64,000 nt of DNA from Chiridota heheva (GCA_020152595.1 JAIGNY010000310.1:1-64000); one strand, 5' to 3'; shown: positions 24,650 through 37,399, counted from the stretch's first letter. Made by a program: numbers and translations. Notes: a model not told the origin generated them from the letters alone.

Positions 24650-27600
24650 CAAAATTTGGTGTGGTTTCTTTTCTTCACATTATGACACAATTTCCACCAA
24701 ATTGTGGGGAAATCTGAGACAGTGGGTGTCAGACCCTTGTTGAGTTGGCATAAAATGACCCAAACTTAAGAATGTATTCAATATTTCTAACTCAAAAGTC
24801 AATTTTCAATTTGATTCCAAAGTATTATTTTTGTTTATGTATAGATTACTGGAGTATTTCATTTATTTTCACTCATTTGTTATTACTTCCTTGTTGGGAC
24901 ATATGGTTCTCAAGGGAGTGGGGATGGGGGAGTATGAAAATAATTGTTACATTTGTTATTACCATATTTGCTCTTAATTGCCCCTTCTCATAGAATATCT
25001 CACCCAACAGTGTTTGACTGATATCATATTTCATCAGTTTTGTTAGATTATTTGTTATTTTGCGTCTGACAGTCTAAGGCTCAGTTTGAATAGCATACTT
25101 ACTAGGAAGAAACTTGTGGCTTATAAAAAGTGGTGCAAATCTAATCACAGTGTATATGATGAATAGGTTGATTTTTTCATGTGATATTTTAGAAATGTTT
25201 TATATACACGTAGAGTACTACAAATACTACTTGATCTCATTCACTTTCTGTCAAATTAAGTAACAAATGTAAAACATGGAGATATGTTAACTTGTAACCT
25301 GTAACTTTTCACTTATAAGGATAGTGGTGATACATTGTTTGGCTATATACTTGGATAATATTCTCTCATCGTGTTAATTATATGATTGTGCTTTGATTGT
25401 CATATGATTATATCCATCATCAGTGATTAACTTTATGGCTGTTAAGTTTTATGAAGGTATTGTATGTATTGGTTTTTAACAATGAAATAACACATGGAGG
25501 AAATACTGAAATATGCTTCAAAAGCTTAATGTTATTATTTATTTTGTTACTCCAGTCTTTCTCTTCTTGTGTACAGGAACATGATATTAAGTAAAATAAT
25601 TTAGAAATCAGTTTTGTATCATCTTATGCATGTAGTAAGTTAAACAATCAATTGGCAATCTGGCAAGTTATTGTTAGTGTGCCAGTTAGGGTACGAGGTG
25701 TAGATAATAAGCATTATGCTTGTTTTTGATTAATCTCAACAAGTATTCATAGAATAAGTAGAGCAATTTGGGAGGGGATGCATCTTTAGCATCATGTGCA
25801 GAACTTTGATTAGAGAAGAAATGACATTAAGTATGCATTTATTGTTGAATACGAACAAACTTGATTACAACATATATAAGGCTGACAGTTTGGAAGGGTT
25901 GTGGAATATTACGGGGTTGAGGGCAGAGTTGATGATTCCAGTCACTTTTTTGACTTGTTACTTAAGTTAAAATCAATTGACTTGTGACTTGACTTGCAAA
26001 TACAAATGACTTTTGATATTTTACTTGGTAACATTAACCATTTTCACAACAAAAGTGAAATTGAGTAAGTTAAGTTTTTGATGCTTTTATTTCATACAAT
26101 CATAATCGCAACATACAGACAGTGGTCCCTTATACATTTCATTGAAAGCTGCCTTATGCAATACATTTATAAACAGAACACAATTGGGCCTAGTTGGGCC
26201 TAATGCATCGAAAATATAGAAAATGCATGAAAGGGAACTTAGTGAACTTATGAAACAAATGGATAAAAAATTGAGAAGATCATTGGTTTTGTGTGCATGT
26301 CAACTGTTGACAAATTTAATTCTGAAATACAACAGTTTGTAGATCTTAAGTAAGGAGGAGGGTATGCACCTTGGAAATTTATCGTGCCACCCAGGGGGAA
26401 ATAAATGGCTCAAATAAATCAACCATGGGTGCTCTTTATGAGTACAACAAATTAAGGCATAATAGAAAGTTTGCAGGATGGGTGTTCAGAAAATATATTA
26501 AAATCCCACATTTGTTTCTTAATTGTGGTAGTGCATTATTTTACTCTTTAACATATCGATTTGTAATGTTTATAAAGTGAGAATTTGGTGGGGGGTTTTG
26601 CCCTCTTCAACCTAAAACTCTTATGCCACTGTTTATACCATGTTTTTGTTCCCTCATTATTTGGAAGAAATTGCAGGCCCCGAAATGAAATGTCTTTGTG
26701 TAACTGCCTGTACGTCGGTCCCCTAGGGACCTAGGACTATAAACACAATTTTAGAACTTTTTCTAATGGCTACTAAATCATATCATGGTTCAAACCATAT
26801 CAGTTAATATGCACAATTTTAAGTATTTGGTTTAGTCCATTCTTTAGACAGGTGAATTTCTTAACAAAACGAAAAACTGTATGTAATTTTTTCTTGTTTG
26901 TCTTTTTTTTCGTTGTTTTTTATGCATTTTAAACAGCTCAACAAAAGAAATTTGATCAAAAGATATTTTGGCATTGTATTTATAATGAACGGTTGAAAGA
27001 GCTTTGCAGTCCAATGGAGAAAATTATTGGAAATTTTGGGGAAAATTGGTTACATCACAAACTTTTCTGAAATTCAAAGTAAATTGAAGGAAATCTCTCA
27101 AAAATTACCTTTGCGATAAAAAATGATATGAAGATAATCTGACTCTTCAAAATAAATTTGTCAGACCTTTATTATTGGGGTTAAAATGGTACCCTCAATT
27201 AAAGTCATTGCACCTGCACCTCCTTCCTGTTCCTATGCCCCTGACTGTCACCGTTATCTTGATGGCTGTCAAGTTAACAAGTAAGATGGTGAAGGAGTTA
27301 CAAAGTTATTTTGAATAGCTGTTTGACAGTACTGTATGTTCCCAATGCATGTGCACAAAAAATGTGCGTGCAAATGACTTTACTTGACGTGTGAAAGAAG
27401 TATACAAGTTCTGATTATAAACAATGCCACAATTACTCTCAGGTGTTTTCAATGTCGAATCCTTCTCTCGTAGAAACAATTTGAAGATTATATATGACGC
27501 ACCACTCGATACACCACATATATAACGTGTATTCTCCACACCCACGACTGGTTATCCACAAATATCTTTAAAAAGCTGATGCCACTTATTTTATTTTTTT

Positions 27601-28600
27601 ATGGAACTCTGTGAACTGAAACATACTTTGCTTGTTCAAAGGTGTTCATTTGTTCTTATACAAGTCCATATTGAGTTAAGCAAAAGAAAGTGTAAACTAG
27701 CAGTCTGTCAGGACTGAGTGTTAATGAGCCAGTTAAGTTATGAGTTAAAGATAACTACTTCTTGCCCAATTTTCAAACCAAAAGATCTCAAAGAAATTGA
27801 GACGATTCAACTTCAAGAAAAGGGGAAGATTCAACTTCAAGAAAAGGGGAATAGTCAACTGGTAAACACAACCGCTGTTCCTCCAGATAATAACAACATT
27901 ATTCAATAGAACTGCATAAAACTCAGAGGAGGTAGACCTCTTGGCTACCTTTTTTCAACCCTCTGGCTGCATTCAAGGAACCTTTCTTAAATCCACTGAC
28001 TACTACTCAGTCATTTTTTCAAGCTGTTGTAGCCATCAAACAGAAGCAACAACGCCTGTGGAGATGTCTCACTCAATCCTCATCATACATGGCATTACAC
28101 ATGGGCTCATCCCCATGAACATCTTGATCTTCCTTCACCGTGAAACTTTTTCTCTGCCCAAAATAATGTATATTCATTTTAACTAACTTTAGTGTGTAAT
28201 TGACACGATTTGAAGCAAGCTACTGTGACCAAAATCACACCAAGCAACGCTTCCCCGGATGCCTTACAGAACTTCGACCCTTGATTAATTTGACACAATC
28301 GAAATCGTAATAAATGCAGGGCTTGATCTCAAAGATTTGACACAATTTTCAAAAATCAAAAGTACGAGAAACGTATCGCTTTTCGGTCTCTTCGCACCAG
28401 GACTAGATTTTACACAATTTTAAGCAGTTTCTGCTATCAAAATCACATGAAACGTGGGGCTTCCGAAGGCTTTGCCCCTTGGGCCCCTACCAGGATTTTG
28501 CCGCTAGATTTGACATAATTTTAATCAACGTTTTGCTGCCAAAAAGCAAGGCTTATAATATCCTGCATGGGTTTAACATTAGTTTAAACAATTATTTTCT
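24650..28600. other. Non-coding A/T-rich DNA
   Basis: Four kilobases without recognisable exons, RNA genes or transposon proteins. Minor items are a duplicated GATTCAACTTCAAGAAAAGG segment (27808-27850), a degenerate GAAAATTTTGGGG field (27010-27110), and repeated 'GATTTGACACAATTTT' phrases at 28210-28510 that suggest an old tandem repeat of about 100 bp. Confidence 0.45.
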
Positions 28601-28619
28601 GTTATCGAAACCCAAAACA

Positions 28620-28880
28620 AACTTAACTGCACATTTTTTAAAGGGAATGAAATTTTCCGAAAGTTAAAGAAAATGTTCCTTTACTCGAAAAAAAGTTGAA
28701 AGAAATATCCGCAAGATGAGCAAAATTTCTAATAATAAAAGAAAATTATCCCGAAATCGAAAAACTGTTTTTGAAAATGAAAGAAAATTACCCAAAAAGG
28801 AAGGAAATTTTCCCGAAATGTGAACAAAATATTTATCGAAAATTGAAGGATTGGAGATTTCCCAATTAGAAGCAACTCGA
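28620..28880. repeat. Degenerate TTTCCCGAAAAT repeat field
   Basis: Successive imperfect words such as GAAAATTATCCCGAAATCGA and GGAAATTTTCCCGAAATGTG. Same family as 29780-30600. Confidence 0.65.
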
Positions 28881-29214
28881 ACATTTATAGAAACGAAACT
28901 TAATTTAGCAGTGCCGTTTCCCTTGTAACCGGGAAATTTTCAGGTCTTGCCCCCACAATGAGAGAGACCCTTCTCTAAGCCCCTGTTTGTTTTCGTTTTT
29001 TTTTTTCTGTTTAATTCAATTTATTTCGAAGAGCTTAGTTAACCTATACGACTTTATACAAAAATGAAAATACCCCAACAAGACACGTTCTATATATTAA
29101 GCTTTAATAAGCTAAGTAATTTGTAATATTACGAAAAGGTCCATTTTTTTTTTGTATTCCCCCTCCCCACGCCCACCTCTTAAGGATCTATTTTAAGATT
29201 TACTGGGTCCCAAA

Positions 29215-29555
29215 ATGCCCCTTTTCCCTGTGAAACATGACATCAACACTATCCAAAACGAAGTACTCTGCAGCTCTGACGTGCCCTGTCCCATTTTCTT
29301 TTTAAATTGCCCCTTACAGAGATAAAACCGGATTTATATTTCAAATTTTACGATTCGCCTTATTGTAAGTAATCTTTTTCTTGACAGATTGAAGAAAGTA
29401 GCACAACATTTGCAAGCAAACTAAATTCCAATACCCAGGTACCTTTAATTTGGATCCGGAGAAAAACTTACAATGGGAGCCTATAGCATCAGACTTGCTG
29501 AAGACCTTGTGAATTTGGGGTATCTTGTCTAATGTATGCTGATAAACATAATTTA
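29215..29555. repeat. Dispersed repeat pair, member 1
   Basis: Shares GACGTGCCCTGTCCCATTTTC, TTACAGAGATAAAA, TTGACAGATTGAAG and GCTGAAGAC...GAATTT with 31700-31965 in the same order and orientation. An open frame on the opposite strand is not conserved in the other member. Confidence 0.65.
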
Positions 29556-29779
29556 TGCTCCTGAACCATTCAATGACCTTTTTTTGTGTTGCTTTTCTTC
29601 TTGTTTGGGACATTCAATCAACGGCGTTGGAAGATATTTGACATTAGCCGGTGGAGAAAGGAGGGGGGGGAGAGATTTGATTTTTGTCTCAACAAACTTA
29701 CAAAATGTACGAGACTAATCACGGTAAACTATTTGTAGATGAAAGGAAGGAGGGGGAACGGGGTCAACTTTACCGAAGA

Positions 29780-30600
29780 TGGAGTGAGGACATTCACGAA
29801 AATGAAGAAAATTTCACAAAAATTTAAATAAATTCAACAAAAATTGAATCAAATTTTGCAAGAATTTATGCAAATTTCCCAAAAAGGAAAAAAAATTCCC
29901 GAAAATGAAGTACTTTACACGAAAATGTATGCAAATTTTCCGAAAATTAAACCACATTTCCCGAAAATGAAGAAGATATTTCAAAAATGAAGGACATTTC
30001 CTGAAAATTGAGGCAAATTTCGTGAAAACTGAAGATAAAATGACGAAAACTTTAAATTTCCCAAAAATGTAAAAAAAAAATCATGAAAAGGAAAAAACCT
30101 TTCCAAAAATTAAGGACATTTATGCAAATTTCACGAGAATTACTGCAAATTTCCCAAAAAGGAAAAACAGTTCTCGAAAATGAAGAACATTTCACGAATA
30201 TTGAAGCATACTTCATGAAACTAAAGGAAATTTCCCCTAAATGATACAAAAATTCCCGAAGTTGAAAGAAATTTCACGAGAATTGATGCAATGTTTCCAA
30301 ATATGAAGAAGATATCCCGAAAATGAAGAAGATATCTCAAAAATGAAGGAAATTTTCCGAAAATTGAAGCAAATTTCGTGAAAAGGAAGAGAAATTTCCA
30401 AAACTTTATGAACATTTTCCGAAAATGAAGACAATTTCACATAAATGGAATGAATTTTTACGAGAATTCATACAATTTTCAGGAAAATGAAGACAATATC
30501 CCAAAAAAGAAGGAAAATTGAAGCAAATTTCGTGAAAACTGAAAATAAATTCTCGAAAATGAAGAAATCTTTTAAAATTTTTTAGCAAATGGTACTTGGC
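29780..30600. repeat. Large degenerate field of GAAAATTTCCCGAAAATGAAG words
   Basis: About 40 imperfect repeats of roughly 20 bp dominated by ATTTCCCGAAAATGAAG and its variants (CACGAAAATT, CAAAAATGAAGG). On the minus strand this yields Phe/Ile/Ser-rich frames with no domain. No sharp unit boundaries. Confidence 0.75.
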
Positions 30601-31049
30601 CCCTAATGAAATTACTGGGGCCTTTCTCCCTCCCCCAGGGCCACTAAAGATGGTCATTACAGTTGACTACATTCTAAACCTTTCTGATTTGGATACTTAT
30701 GATCTCTGAATTTCATATTTTATGTAGCTCTTGGTATTAAATTTTCCTATTTTCCCGAATTTTGGTCCTATTCAATTTTTGTACCCGGAAATTAACAAAT
30801 AAAAAGTCACCAATCATGTTTGTACCGATATAAGCTAATACATTATAGAGGAGGTAGCCGGGTTGCCCTTAAAGGTATGCGTACATGCTTTCCACATGCC
30901 CCTCTACTTTACTAACAAGTTTCCAAGTTCACTCCTGTGAACATTCCCTTTCCCCTCCCAGATTCAATCATCTTCATCCACCCCTGATCATGGACCTACA
31001 AACACGCATGACACAAATCAGTCAATCACGGTAGCTGAATGCTGCTATA

Positions 31050-31396
31050 TTGCATGCAATTAAACCCGATACTTGAAATATCAATAGGTCTGTAATCATT
31101 AACTGAAGCAGGTTTACCTATTTTAGGTACAGGTGAAGGTTTGGCATGCTTCCAGACTAATGGAACGGTACTGTGGTTGATTACAGCAAAGATATCAGCT
31201 AACTCATTTGAACAGTGCTTGAATACCCACCATGGGATATTATCAAACCCGAAGCAATACCATGTTTTACACGTCCAAACTGCTTCCTGACTTCCTCCTG
31301 TACTATCTTTGGAATCGTATCAATAGTCATATCAGGTAAATGAAGAGTAATGTCTTTATTTACTGCATTATTAAAGCGTCCAAAGTGTTCATTCAA
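31050..31396 (-). pseudogene. LINE reverse-transcriptase fragment (fingers region)
   Basis: The minus strand encodes EEVRKQFGRVKHGIASG at about 31250-31305 and, after a one-base frame change, WKHAKPSPVPKIGKPAS followed by VNDYRP at about 31085-31170. This is the classic start of a non-LTR RT domain: helix EEV...L...KA.G.D.IP, then W..A...PIPK.....YRP(I/V)S. The catalytic YADD region and the endonuclease are absent. It is a short, frameshifted relic of a CR1/Jockey-type LINE. Confidence 0.75.
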
Positions 31397-31699
31397 TTTG
31401 CAGCCAGAATCTGCAGATATGCCTTATATAAAGAAGGTAACACAAACAACCCCTTAAAAAAGACTTAAAATTGTGAAATTTTGGGTAAACACACTATTCT
31501 AAATTTCTCCTAAAAGCAAAGTTGGGCACCCAACACATGCCTATTGAACTTGTTAATACTTAAAAGGCCCTTTGTTTTCCCACCTTATAATTTGTAAAAA
31601 CAGTACCTTTTTTCGAGTGTGCGCCACCACAAATTTCATTAGTGGGTCATCTTTGAAATGGGCCACGTAGGGCAAAACTTACCACGTGGACCCGGGTCA

Positions 31700-31965
31700 T
31701 TGTCATGACATAAACTGACGTGCCCTCTCCCATCTTCTTTGTAAAGATTAAAACGTGCCTCTTTACAGAGATAAAAAGGGTGTCATGTCAAGTCACCCGA
31801 TTCAGTTATTGTAATTGATCTTTTTATTGACAGATTGAAGTAACACAAACATCAAGCAAAATACCAGATATTTCACTCGTTGAGCGCCGTAAATTTGGGT
31901 TCTGCCAATGACTCGCTGAAGACTGGGTGTGAATTTAGGCTATCTGGTCTAATTTATAGGCCGCC
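31700..31965. repeat. Dispersed repeat pair, member 2
   Basis: Diverged counterpart of 29215-29555, sharing TGACGTGCCCT(C/G)TCCCAT, CTTTACAGAGATAAAA and TTGACAGATTGAAG. The segments do not abut, so this is a dispersed family, not a tandem. Confidence 0.65.
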
Positions 31966-32384
31966 GATATTCTCGCAAAGAAAATGATGACTTCCTCAGT
32001 AAAAGTCTAAGGACCTCTTATTTGCTTAGTTTTCACATTATTTTAGACCTTTATTATATTATGATTCATGACCAATACAATTGGCTACTCATGATAAGTC
32101 TACGGCGATTTCAAGAGTTATAATCTAAAGATTTTGATATAAATTCATTCTATTGTATCGAATTTTTGCTGCAAATCTAAAAAAAAAGAAAAAAGGGTCA
32201 CCAGTAATTTACGGAGCGATACAATTTAAAAAAGTTTCCGGTGTGTGTGGGCGGGGGAGGGGGAAGGGAGGGGTGACCTATACCGTACTGCTGTGCTACA
32301 TTCTTTGAAAATACGAGTTGAAAGTGCCCGTCAGATCATGTGCCCCCCCTCCTCCCTCTCCCTTCAGATTTAAACATCTTCCGT

Positions 32385-33180
32385 CGCCTGTTTGTGGGTG
32401 AATATGATCCCTACATATCTCTGATGTATATATTTTTTCACTTTGTGTTTTCTGGATTTATAGCAGAAATGTGAACGTTTTTCATGCATTTTGGACCTGA
32501 AAATGCAGGAATTGAATTCCATTATTTCATGATTATTGATGAGTTATACATATTTCTTGATTGACTCTTTCATATTTCATGAGCTTAATTTTTCTTTATT
32601 TGTAGTTTTTCATTGATAATTGGGCACTTTTCATGCATTTTGGGCCTGTAGATGAAATAAGTAGAGGGCTGATGAAATTGAATTTTCTTTGTTATTTCAA
32701 GAATATCAAGAGATCTGACTATTTATTTGTGGGTGTATGTAGGCCTATTATAATTCCTACACAACAATCTGATGCATAATTTGACGTTTTTCTTTTTTAT
32801 TAGCAGAAATGTGAGCGTTATAAAAAATACAATTAAATGTATTTTGGGCCTGAAAATGAGATAAATAGGGGGTGCAGAAAATGAATTTTCGTTGTTTTAT
32901 TGAGGAGATCCGACTATTTATTTGTGGGTGTATGTATGATCCCCACATAGCACCTGATGTATATTCTTCCCATTTTCTGGTTTTAGCAGAAATGTGAGCA
33001 TTTTCATGTAATTTGGGCCTGAGATGGGACAAATAGAGGCTGCATTGAGAAATTGAATTCCTTTTGTTACTTGATGATTATTGATTAATTTTGAATATTT
33101 CCTGGTCGGTGTATGTATGGTGGCCCCTTATATTTTATGATATTAGGTTTTCTTTATTTCTAGTTTTTCATTGGAGACAA
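32385..33180. repeat. Four diverged tandem units, ~170-220 bp
   Basis: Recurring order of words: TTTGTGGGTGTATGTA, (T/C)CCTACA...CTGATG, TTAGCAGAAATGTGAGCGTT, CAT(G)TATTTTGGGCCTGA, then GAAATTGAATTTTC and TTGTTATTT. Good copies begin near 32391, 32728 and 32920, with partial ones around 32590 and 33090. Non-coding. Confidence 0.7.
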
Positions 33181-35070
33181 ATGTGTTTACCTCTGTGTAT
33201 ATCAGATTTCTTTTTGTAACAGTAATGTCTCACAAATATTCAATAAAATCCAACGAAAATTCAGAAAGCATTATTCAAAACCATTGTAGTGTTTACATTT
33301 TTTTTTTACGGGATAAATTTCAGGGTAAGATTTATGTAAATTTCTGGGGAAATACACAAAACTCACCATCCAGGCTCTTCTAATAAGGCCCTGACCATAG
33401 GCCTATGTGTTACTAGGTGATGTTACATTTAAGCCACATTTGTAAAGCCATTAAAATCAAGGCATGATCGCTAACATCCTATCCAGTTACACCTGAAACA
33501 GAGAAAGTAATAGATTGCATTTGATCTACAAGTGTTTTCCAAAGCCCATCCATCTCAGGAAATTGTCATCTGATACACCTATTCGCAATTAACATTCTTT
33601 TATATGCCGACGGACGGAGAAATTAGCGGTGTAGATTTTGAGTGACAGCGACAAGCCATAGTCTGGGGCGGACTGGCCAGTCGGTCCATTCCCGCACCGC
33701 CCCGGCTTCAAATTAGTGTATAATATGCCTCACAAAGCGTGAAAAACCGCTGGAGCGGCCCACCAGGAGCTCAAACTCTCCCCCGTTTAGTCAGTCTTGG
33801 CGCCCCTTTGGGGGCACCTCGACCGATGGAATGTCAACCCCCAAACCGCCCCTGGGGCCCATAGTCAAAGCTATTTAGCCAATATTTTTCGGGCAATGTT
33901 TTGTTTGACTATACTTGTGGGATTTTCAACCTCCCAGCTCTTTTTCACCACTTAACTCTGTTGTCAATTCAATGAGCGTTTTGATTGGTTTGTACATGGA
34001 GTTATATGAATACTTCCGAGAATAGACACACATTCATATTGCGGGGGTCAAAGAGTACTTGCTCCCACTTTTTCTGAATTTGTATGGCGATTTATTTGCA
34101 TATTAGCTTGTTTTTGTAACCCCCACTTTGACCCCCCCCCCCCCTCCCACACACACACACTTTGAATGTAATTAAACAAAAACAAGATTTATCATTGCAT
34201 AATTTTTTTCAAACTTTCTTTAGTTTTGCTACCATCTTGACATATCCAATGGTTTTTATTATGGAATACATAAAGATTTTGAGGAATCTGATGATGTAAT
34301 ATCACAACTAGTCTGATTTCAGTCGTTTCCACAAATATGATACAAAACTTAAATATCTCCTTAATGGAATCAGGTTTTCAATGCTTTCTTGAACATTTTG
34401 TTGCATTGGAAGTCCTCTTTCTTATTAGATTAACTTGTTTGACCACTAATCAAATCCTTTCAAACTGACACAGTACACAAAAGAGTGTCTACATTAAATA
34501 AACAGCATAGAGAAAGCAATATTTATTTACCACAAAACAATGTAATGAGTAGAAATTGAATGAACAACACTAAGAGTTTGGTTAAGACCTAATAATACAA
34601 AAACAAACTTTGTCTAGAATCTTACATAAATGACTTTAGTCAAATCCAAACTTCAACACATCTTTCTACATGATACCAATACATGCAGGCAGTTTAAGCA
34701 TCTTGGAACTACTCATTTAACTACATAATAAACAATCCATAGAGGATGCATTTATTTGTGTCCAGTAGACCAGCAACCGCTTTGGGAGACAGCAGCCTTG
34801 TAGTTGTGGTTATTCAGATAAACAGCAATTAATTTGTCATCAAACTGAGTAAAACTGAAAATGAAACGATTTCTATTAAAGCAATGAATTCCTGTATCGT
34901 TGATATAAGAACATGGATGTTCACCTACAAACAAATGACAGCAAGACAAAACTCTTTATCTCAGGTTAAAATCAGATGCTATTTCAAGTCAATAGTCAAT
35001 CCATAAAAGGAGGTTATTTAGAAATAAAGTCACTATCTTGTAAAAAAGAGCATTATTTTTATAATGACCT
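33181..35070. other. Mostly unique non-coding DNA
   Basis: Contains a GC-rich islet at 33660-33870 (GGGGCGGACTGGCCAGTCGG ... CCAAACCGCCCCTGGGGCCC) that stands out from the A/T-rich surroundings and may be a repeat fragment. It also contains a C-tract with (CA)n at 34128-34162 and a diverged copy (34350-34460) of the 107-bp unit of 19885-20240. No gene seen. Confidence 0.45.
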
Positions 35071-35074
35071 ACTA

Positions 35075-36420
35075 GTGCATGTATATGTTACATCACATTT
35101 AGATTATTGTAGTTGTATTTATTCATGATTCCAAAATACACATTATAAAAACTTCAATGCATGCAAAATGTTGCTGCTTAATGTAACAGACACAAAAATA
35201 CCTCAGCACATAACACCCATTCTAAAAGTTTTACATCAGCTGAAAGTTGAACATAGAATCTATTACAAAATTATTTTATTTACTTTCAAAGACTCAAAGA
35301 TAGATTTGGAATGGCACCACAATATCTCAGCGATCTCTTATTGGATAACCTTGTTAGAAACTTAGGATCAAAACACAAAACTAAATACAAAATACCATGC
35401 ACCAAGTCTGAAACTACTGGTATTCATTCTTTATTTACCACCCCGTCCTGCTTCCGGCAGAAGTCTGAAACTGCTGGTATTCATTCTTTATCTACCACCC
35501 CGTCCTGCTTCCGGCAGAAGTCTAAAACTGCTGGTATTCATTCTTTATCTACCACCCCGTCCTGCTTCCGGCAGAAGTCTAAAACTGCTGGTATTCATTC
35601 TTTATCTACCACCCGTCCTGCTTCCGGCAGAAGTCTAAAACTGCTGGTATTCATTCTTTATCTACCACCCGTCCTGCTTCCGCAGAAGTCTAAAACTGCT
35701 GATATTCATTCTTTATCTACCACCCGTCCTGCTTCGGCAGAAGTCTAAAACTGCTGGTATTCATTCTTTATCTACCACCCGTCCTGCTTCCGGCAGAAGT
35801 CTAAAACTGCTGGTATTTATTCTTTATCTACCACCCCGTCCTGCTTCCGGCAAAAGTCTAAAACTGCTGGTATTCATTCTTTATCTACCACCCCGTCCTG
35901 CTTCCGGCAGAAGTCTAAAACTGCTGGTATTCATTCTTTATCTACCACCCCGTCCTGCTTCCGGCAGAAGTCTAAAACTGCTGGTATTCATTCTTTATCT
36001 ACCACCCCGTCCTGCTTCTGGCAGAAGTCTAAAACTGCTGGTATTCATTCTTTATCTACTACTCCGTCCTGCTTCCAGCAGAAGTCTAAAACTGCCGGTA
36101 TTCATTCTTTATCTACCACCCCGTCCTGCTTCTGGCAGAAGTCTAAAACTGCCGGTATTCATTCTTTATCTACCACCCCGTCCTGCTTCTGGCAGAAGTC
36201 TAAAACTGCCAGTATTCATTCTTTATCTACTACCCCGCCCTGCTTCCTGCAGAATTCACTTGCACAAAATCTTTGACAAACGACATATCTTAAATTATTT
36301 TAAAAGGACCTTTAAAGCTTGTTCTATTTGGCATGTGTTACGGTCTATAATTCTTGTTTGTTTTTCTTGACTAAACTAACTTTTTGCACAGCGCTATTGA
36401 CAGATCATTGAGTATTCTTT
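35075..36420 (+). mobile_element. LINE 3' end split by an internal minisatellite
   Basis: Before the array, frames encode LDYCSCIYS, then ITPILKVLHQLKVEHRI(Y)YK and APQYLSDLLLDNLVRNLGS. These correspond to the C-terminal region of L2/CR1-type ORF2 (ITP(V/I)LK.LHWLPV..RI.FK; AP.YLS.LL). After the array (from 36253) the frame NSLAQNL..TTYLKLF continues, the usual NSLP...YL..FK element that follows GDR.FS..AP.LW. The LINE is thus collinear across the array. Stops and frameshifts show it is dead. The 3' region runs to about 36420. Confidence 0.75.
35404..36252. repeat. 57-bp minisatellite, ~15 copies, inside LINE ORF2
   Basis: Units start AAGTCTAAAACTGCTGGTAT and end CCGTCCTGCTTCCGGCAG. The full unit is 57 bp and some copies are 54-56 bp. 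In frame the unit reads K-S-K-T-A-G-x-x-S-L-S-T-T, the place where a LINE would read K.KT.GDR.FS..AP.LW. The unit therefore appears to be an amplified stretch of LINE coding DNA. Indels in some copies break the frame, so the array is not maintained as protein. Confidence 0.92.
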
Positions 36421-36491
36421 ATAATATTAACAGAGCTTTATAAAAGTCAATTAGATTTACCCCGCTAAGCGTAGCGGGGATATTTACGAGA

Positions 36492-36630
36492 GTTATACTT
36501 ACCTTCCATGCTATTAATATATGCAATCTGGTCACATGACCTGATTCTAACGCACTTCTAACCGACCCTAAGAAAAACAGTAACCAGCCAGGCCCTAACC
36601 TCCCTAATACCACTGTACTACCACTTCACT
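36492..36630. repeat. DIRS inverted terminal repeat, 3' end of element
   Basis: From GTTATACTTACCTTCCATGC to CTGTACTACCACTTCACT. It is the reverse complement of 42938-43077 apart from about four differences, for example GACCTG versus GAACTG. It is preceded by a perfect hairpin CCCCGCTA-AGCG-TAGCGGGG (36460-36479). Confidence 0.9.
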
Positions 36631-36671
36631 CAACCTTCCACCGAGGACTGAACGAGAGGGGGGAGGTGGAT

Positions 36672-36776
36672 GCATGGAAGGTAAGTATAACTCTCAGAAT
36701 ATCCCCGCCACGCTTAGCGGGGTAAATTTACTTCAAGTTATACTTACCTTCCATGCTCTTAATATATGCAATTAGA
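36672..36776. repeat. DIRS internal complementary region
   Basis: GCATGGAAGGTAAGTATAAC...CCCCGC (36672-36708) is the inverted copy of the left terminus 36460-36510. Immediately after it, AAGTTATACTTACCTTCCAT (36735-) repeats the terminus in direct orientation. A damaged version of the terminal hairpin (CCCCGCCACGCTTAGCGGGG) sits between them. This juxtaposition of both end sequences is the hallmark region of DIRS elements. Confidence 0.8.
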
Positions 36777-37399
36777 TTGCAACCGAGGAACGGAAGGAAG
36801 GGGATTCAGACCGAAGCACATTTTTTTTTTTTTTTTTAATGGCTGGTACTAAACTCGCACTAGTCGAAAACCCACGGAAGGGACGAAAAACCTTCCCTCG
36901 TAAGGACGAAAAACCTCCGAATAGGAACTATCAGAAATAGCGACCCATTACAAGTTATGGCAAGGAAACAGAGAACACTCTGAGGAGAATAACTGAGGTA
37001 AAACGTCTACAGAACAAAGTTGAATCATACGTGAAAAACACGCAAACGCAAACTGACAGTAAACAGAAGCAAACTGTAAACCACGCTCAAAGCGGCACGC
37101 ATTTAAAACTTACAAGTTGGTCAGACCACCGGAGCTGGTCAAAAGCATGAAATTAACAAACCGTCTGTAAAGGTAAACTAAGCAGAAACATCAGAACCGC
37201 GTTAGTAAAACGTAAACGAAATGAAATGCGCCAAAAATTCCGTTGGGAAAGAACGAAAGAACAATTGCCTAAACAACGGCAAAGTTTTGTCCGAATAAAC
37301 AAACGAAATAACCAGAGCCCGAACAACGGCGAAATTATACGTGAGTGAAAATGAAGGAACGAAAAGCGTTAAGACAAATAACGTAAACAACTTCAAAAG

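Noticed and set aside
35311-35748. Repetitive protein KTAGIHSLSTTPSCFRQ
   Set aside because: It is minisatellite grown from decayed LINE sequence. Copies of 54-56 bp destroy the frame after about six units.
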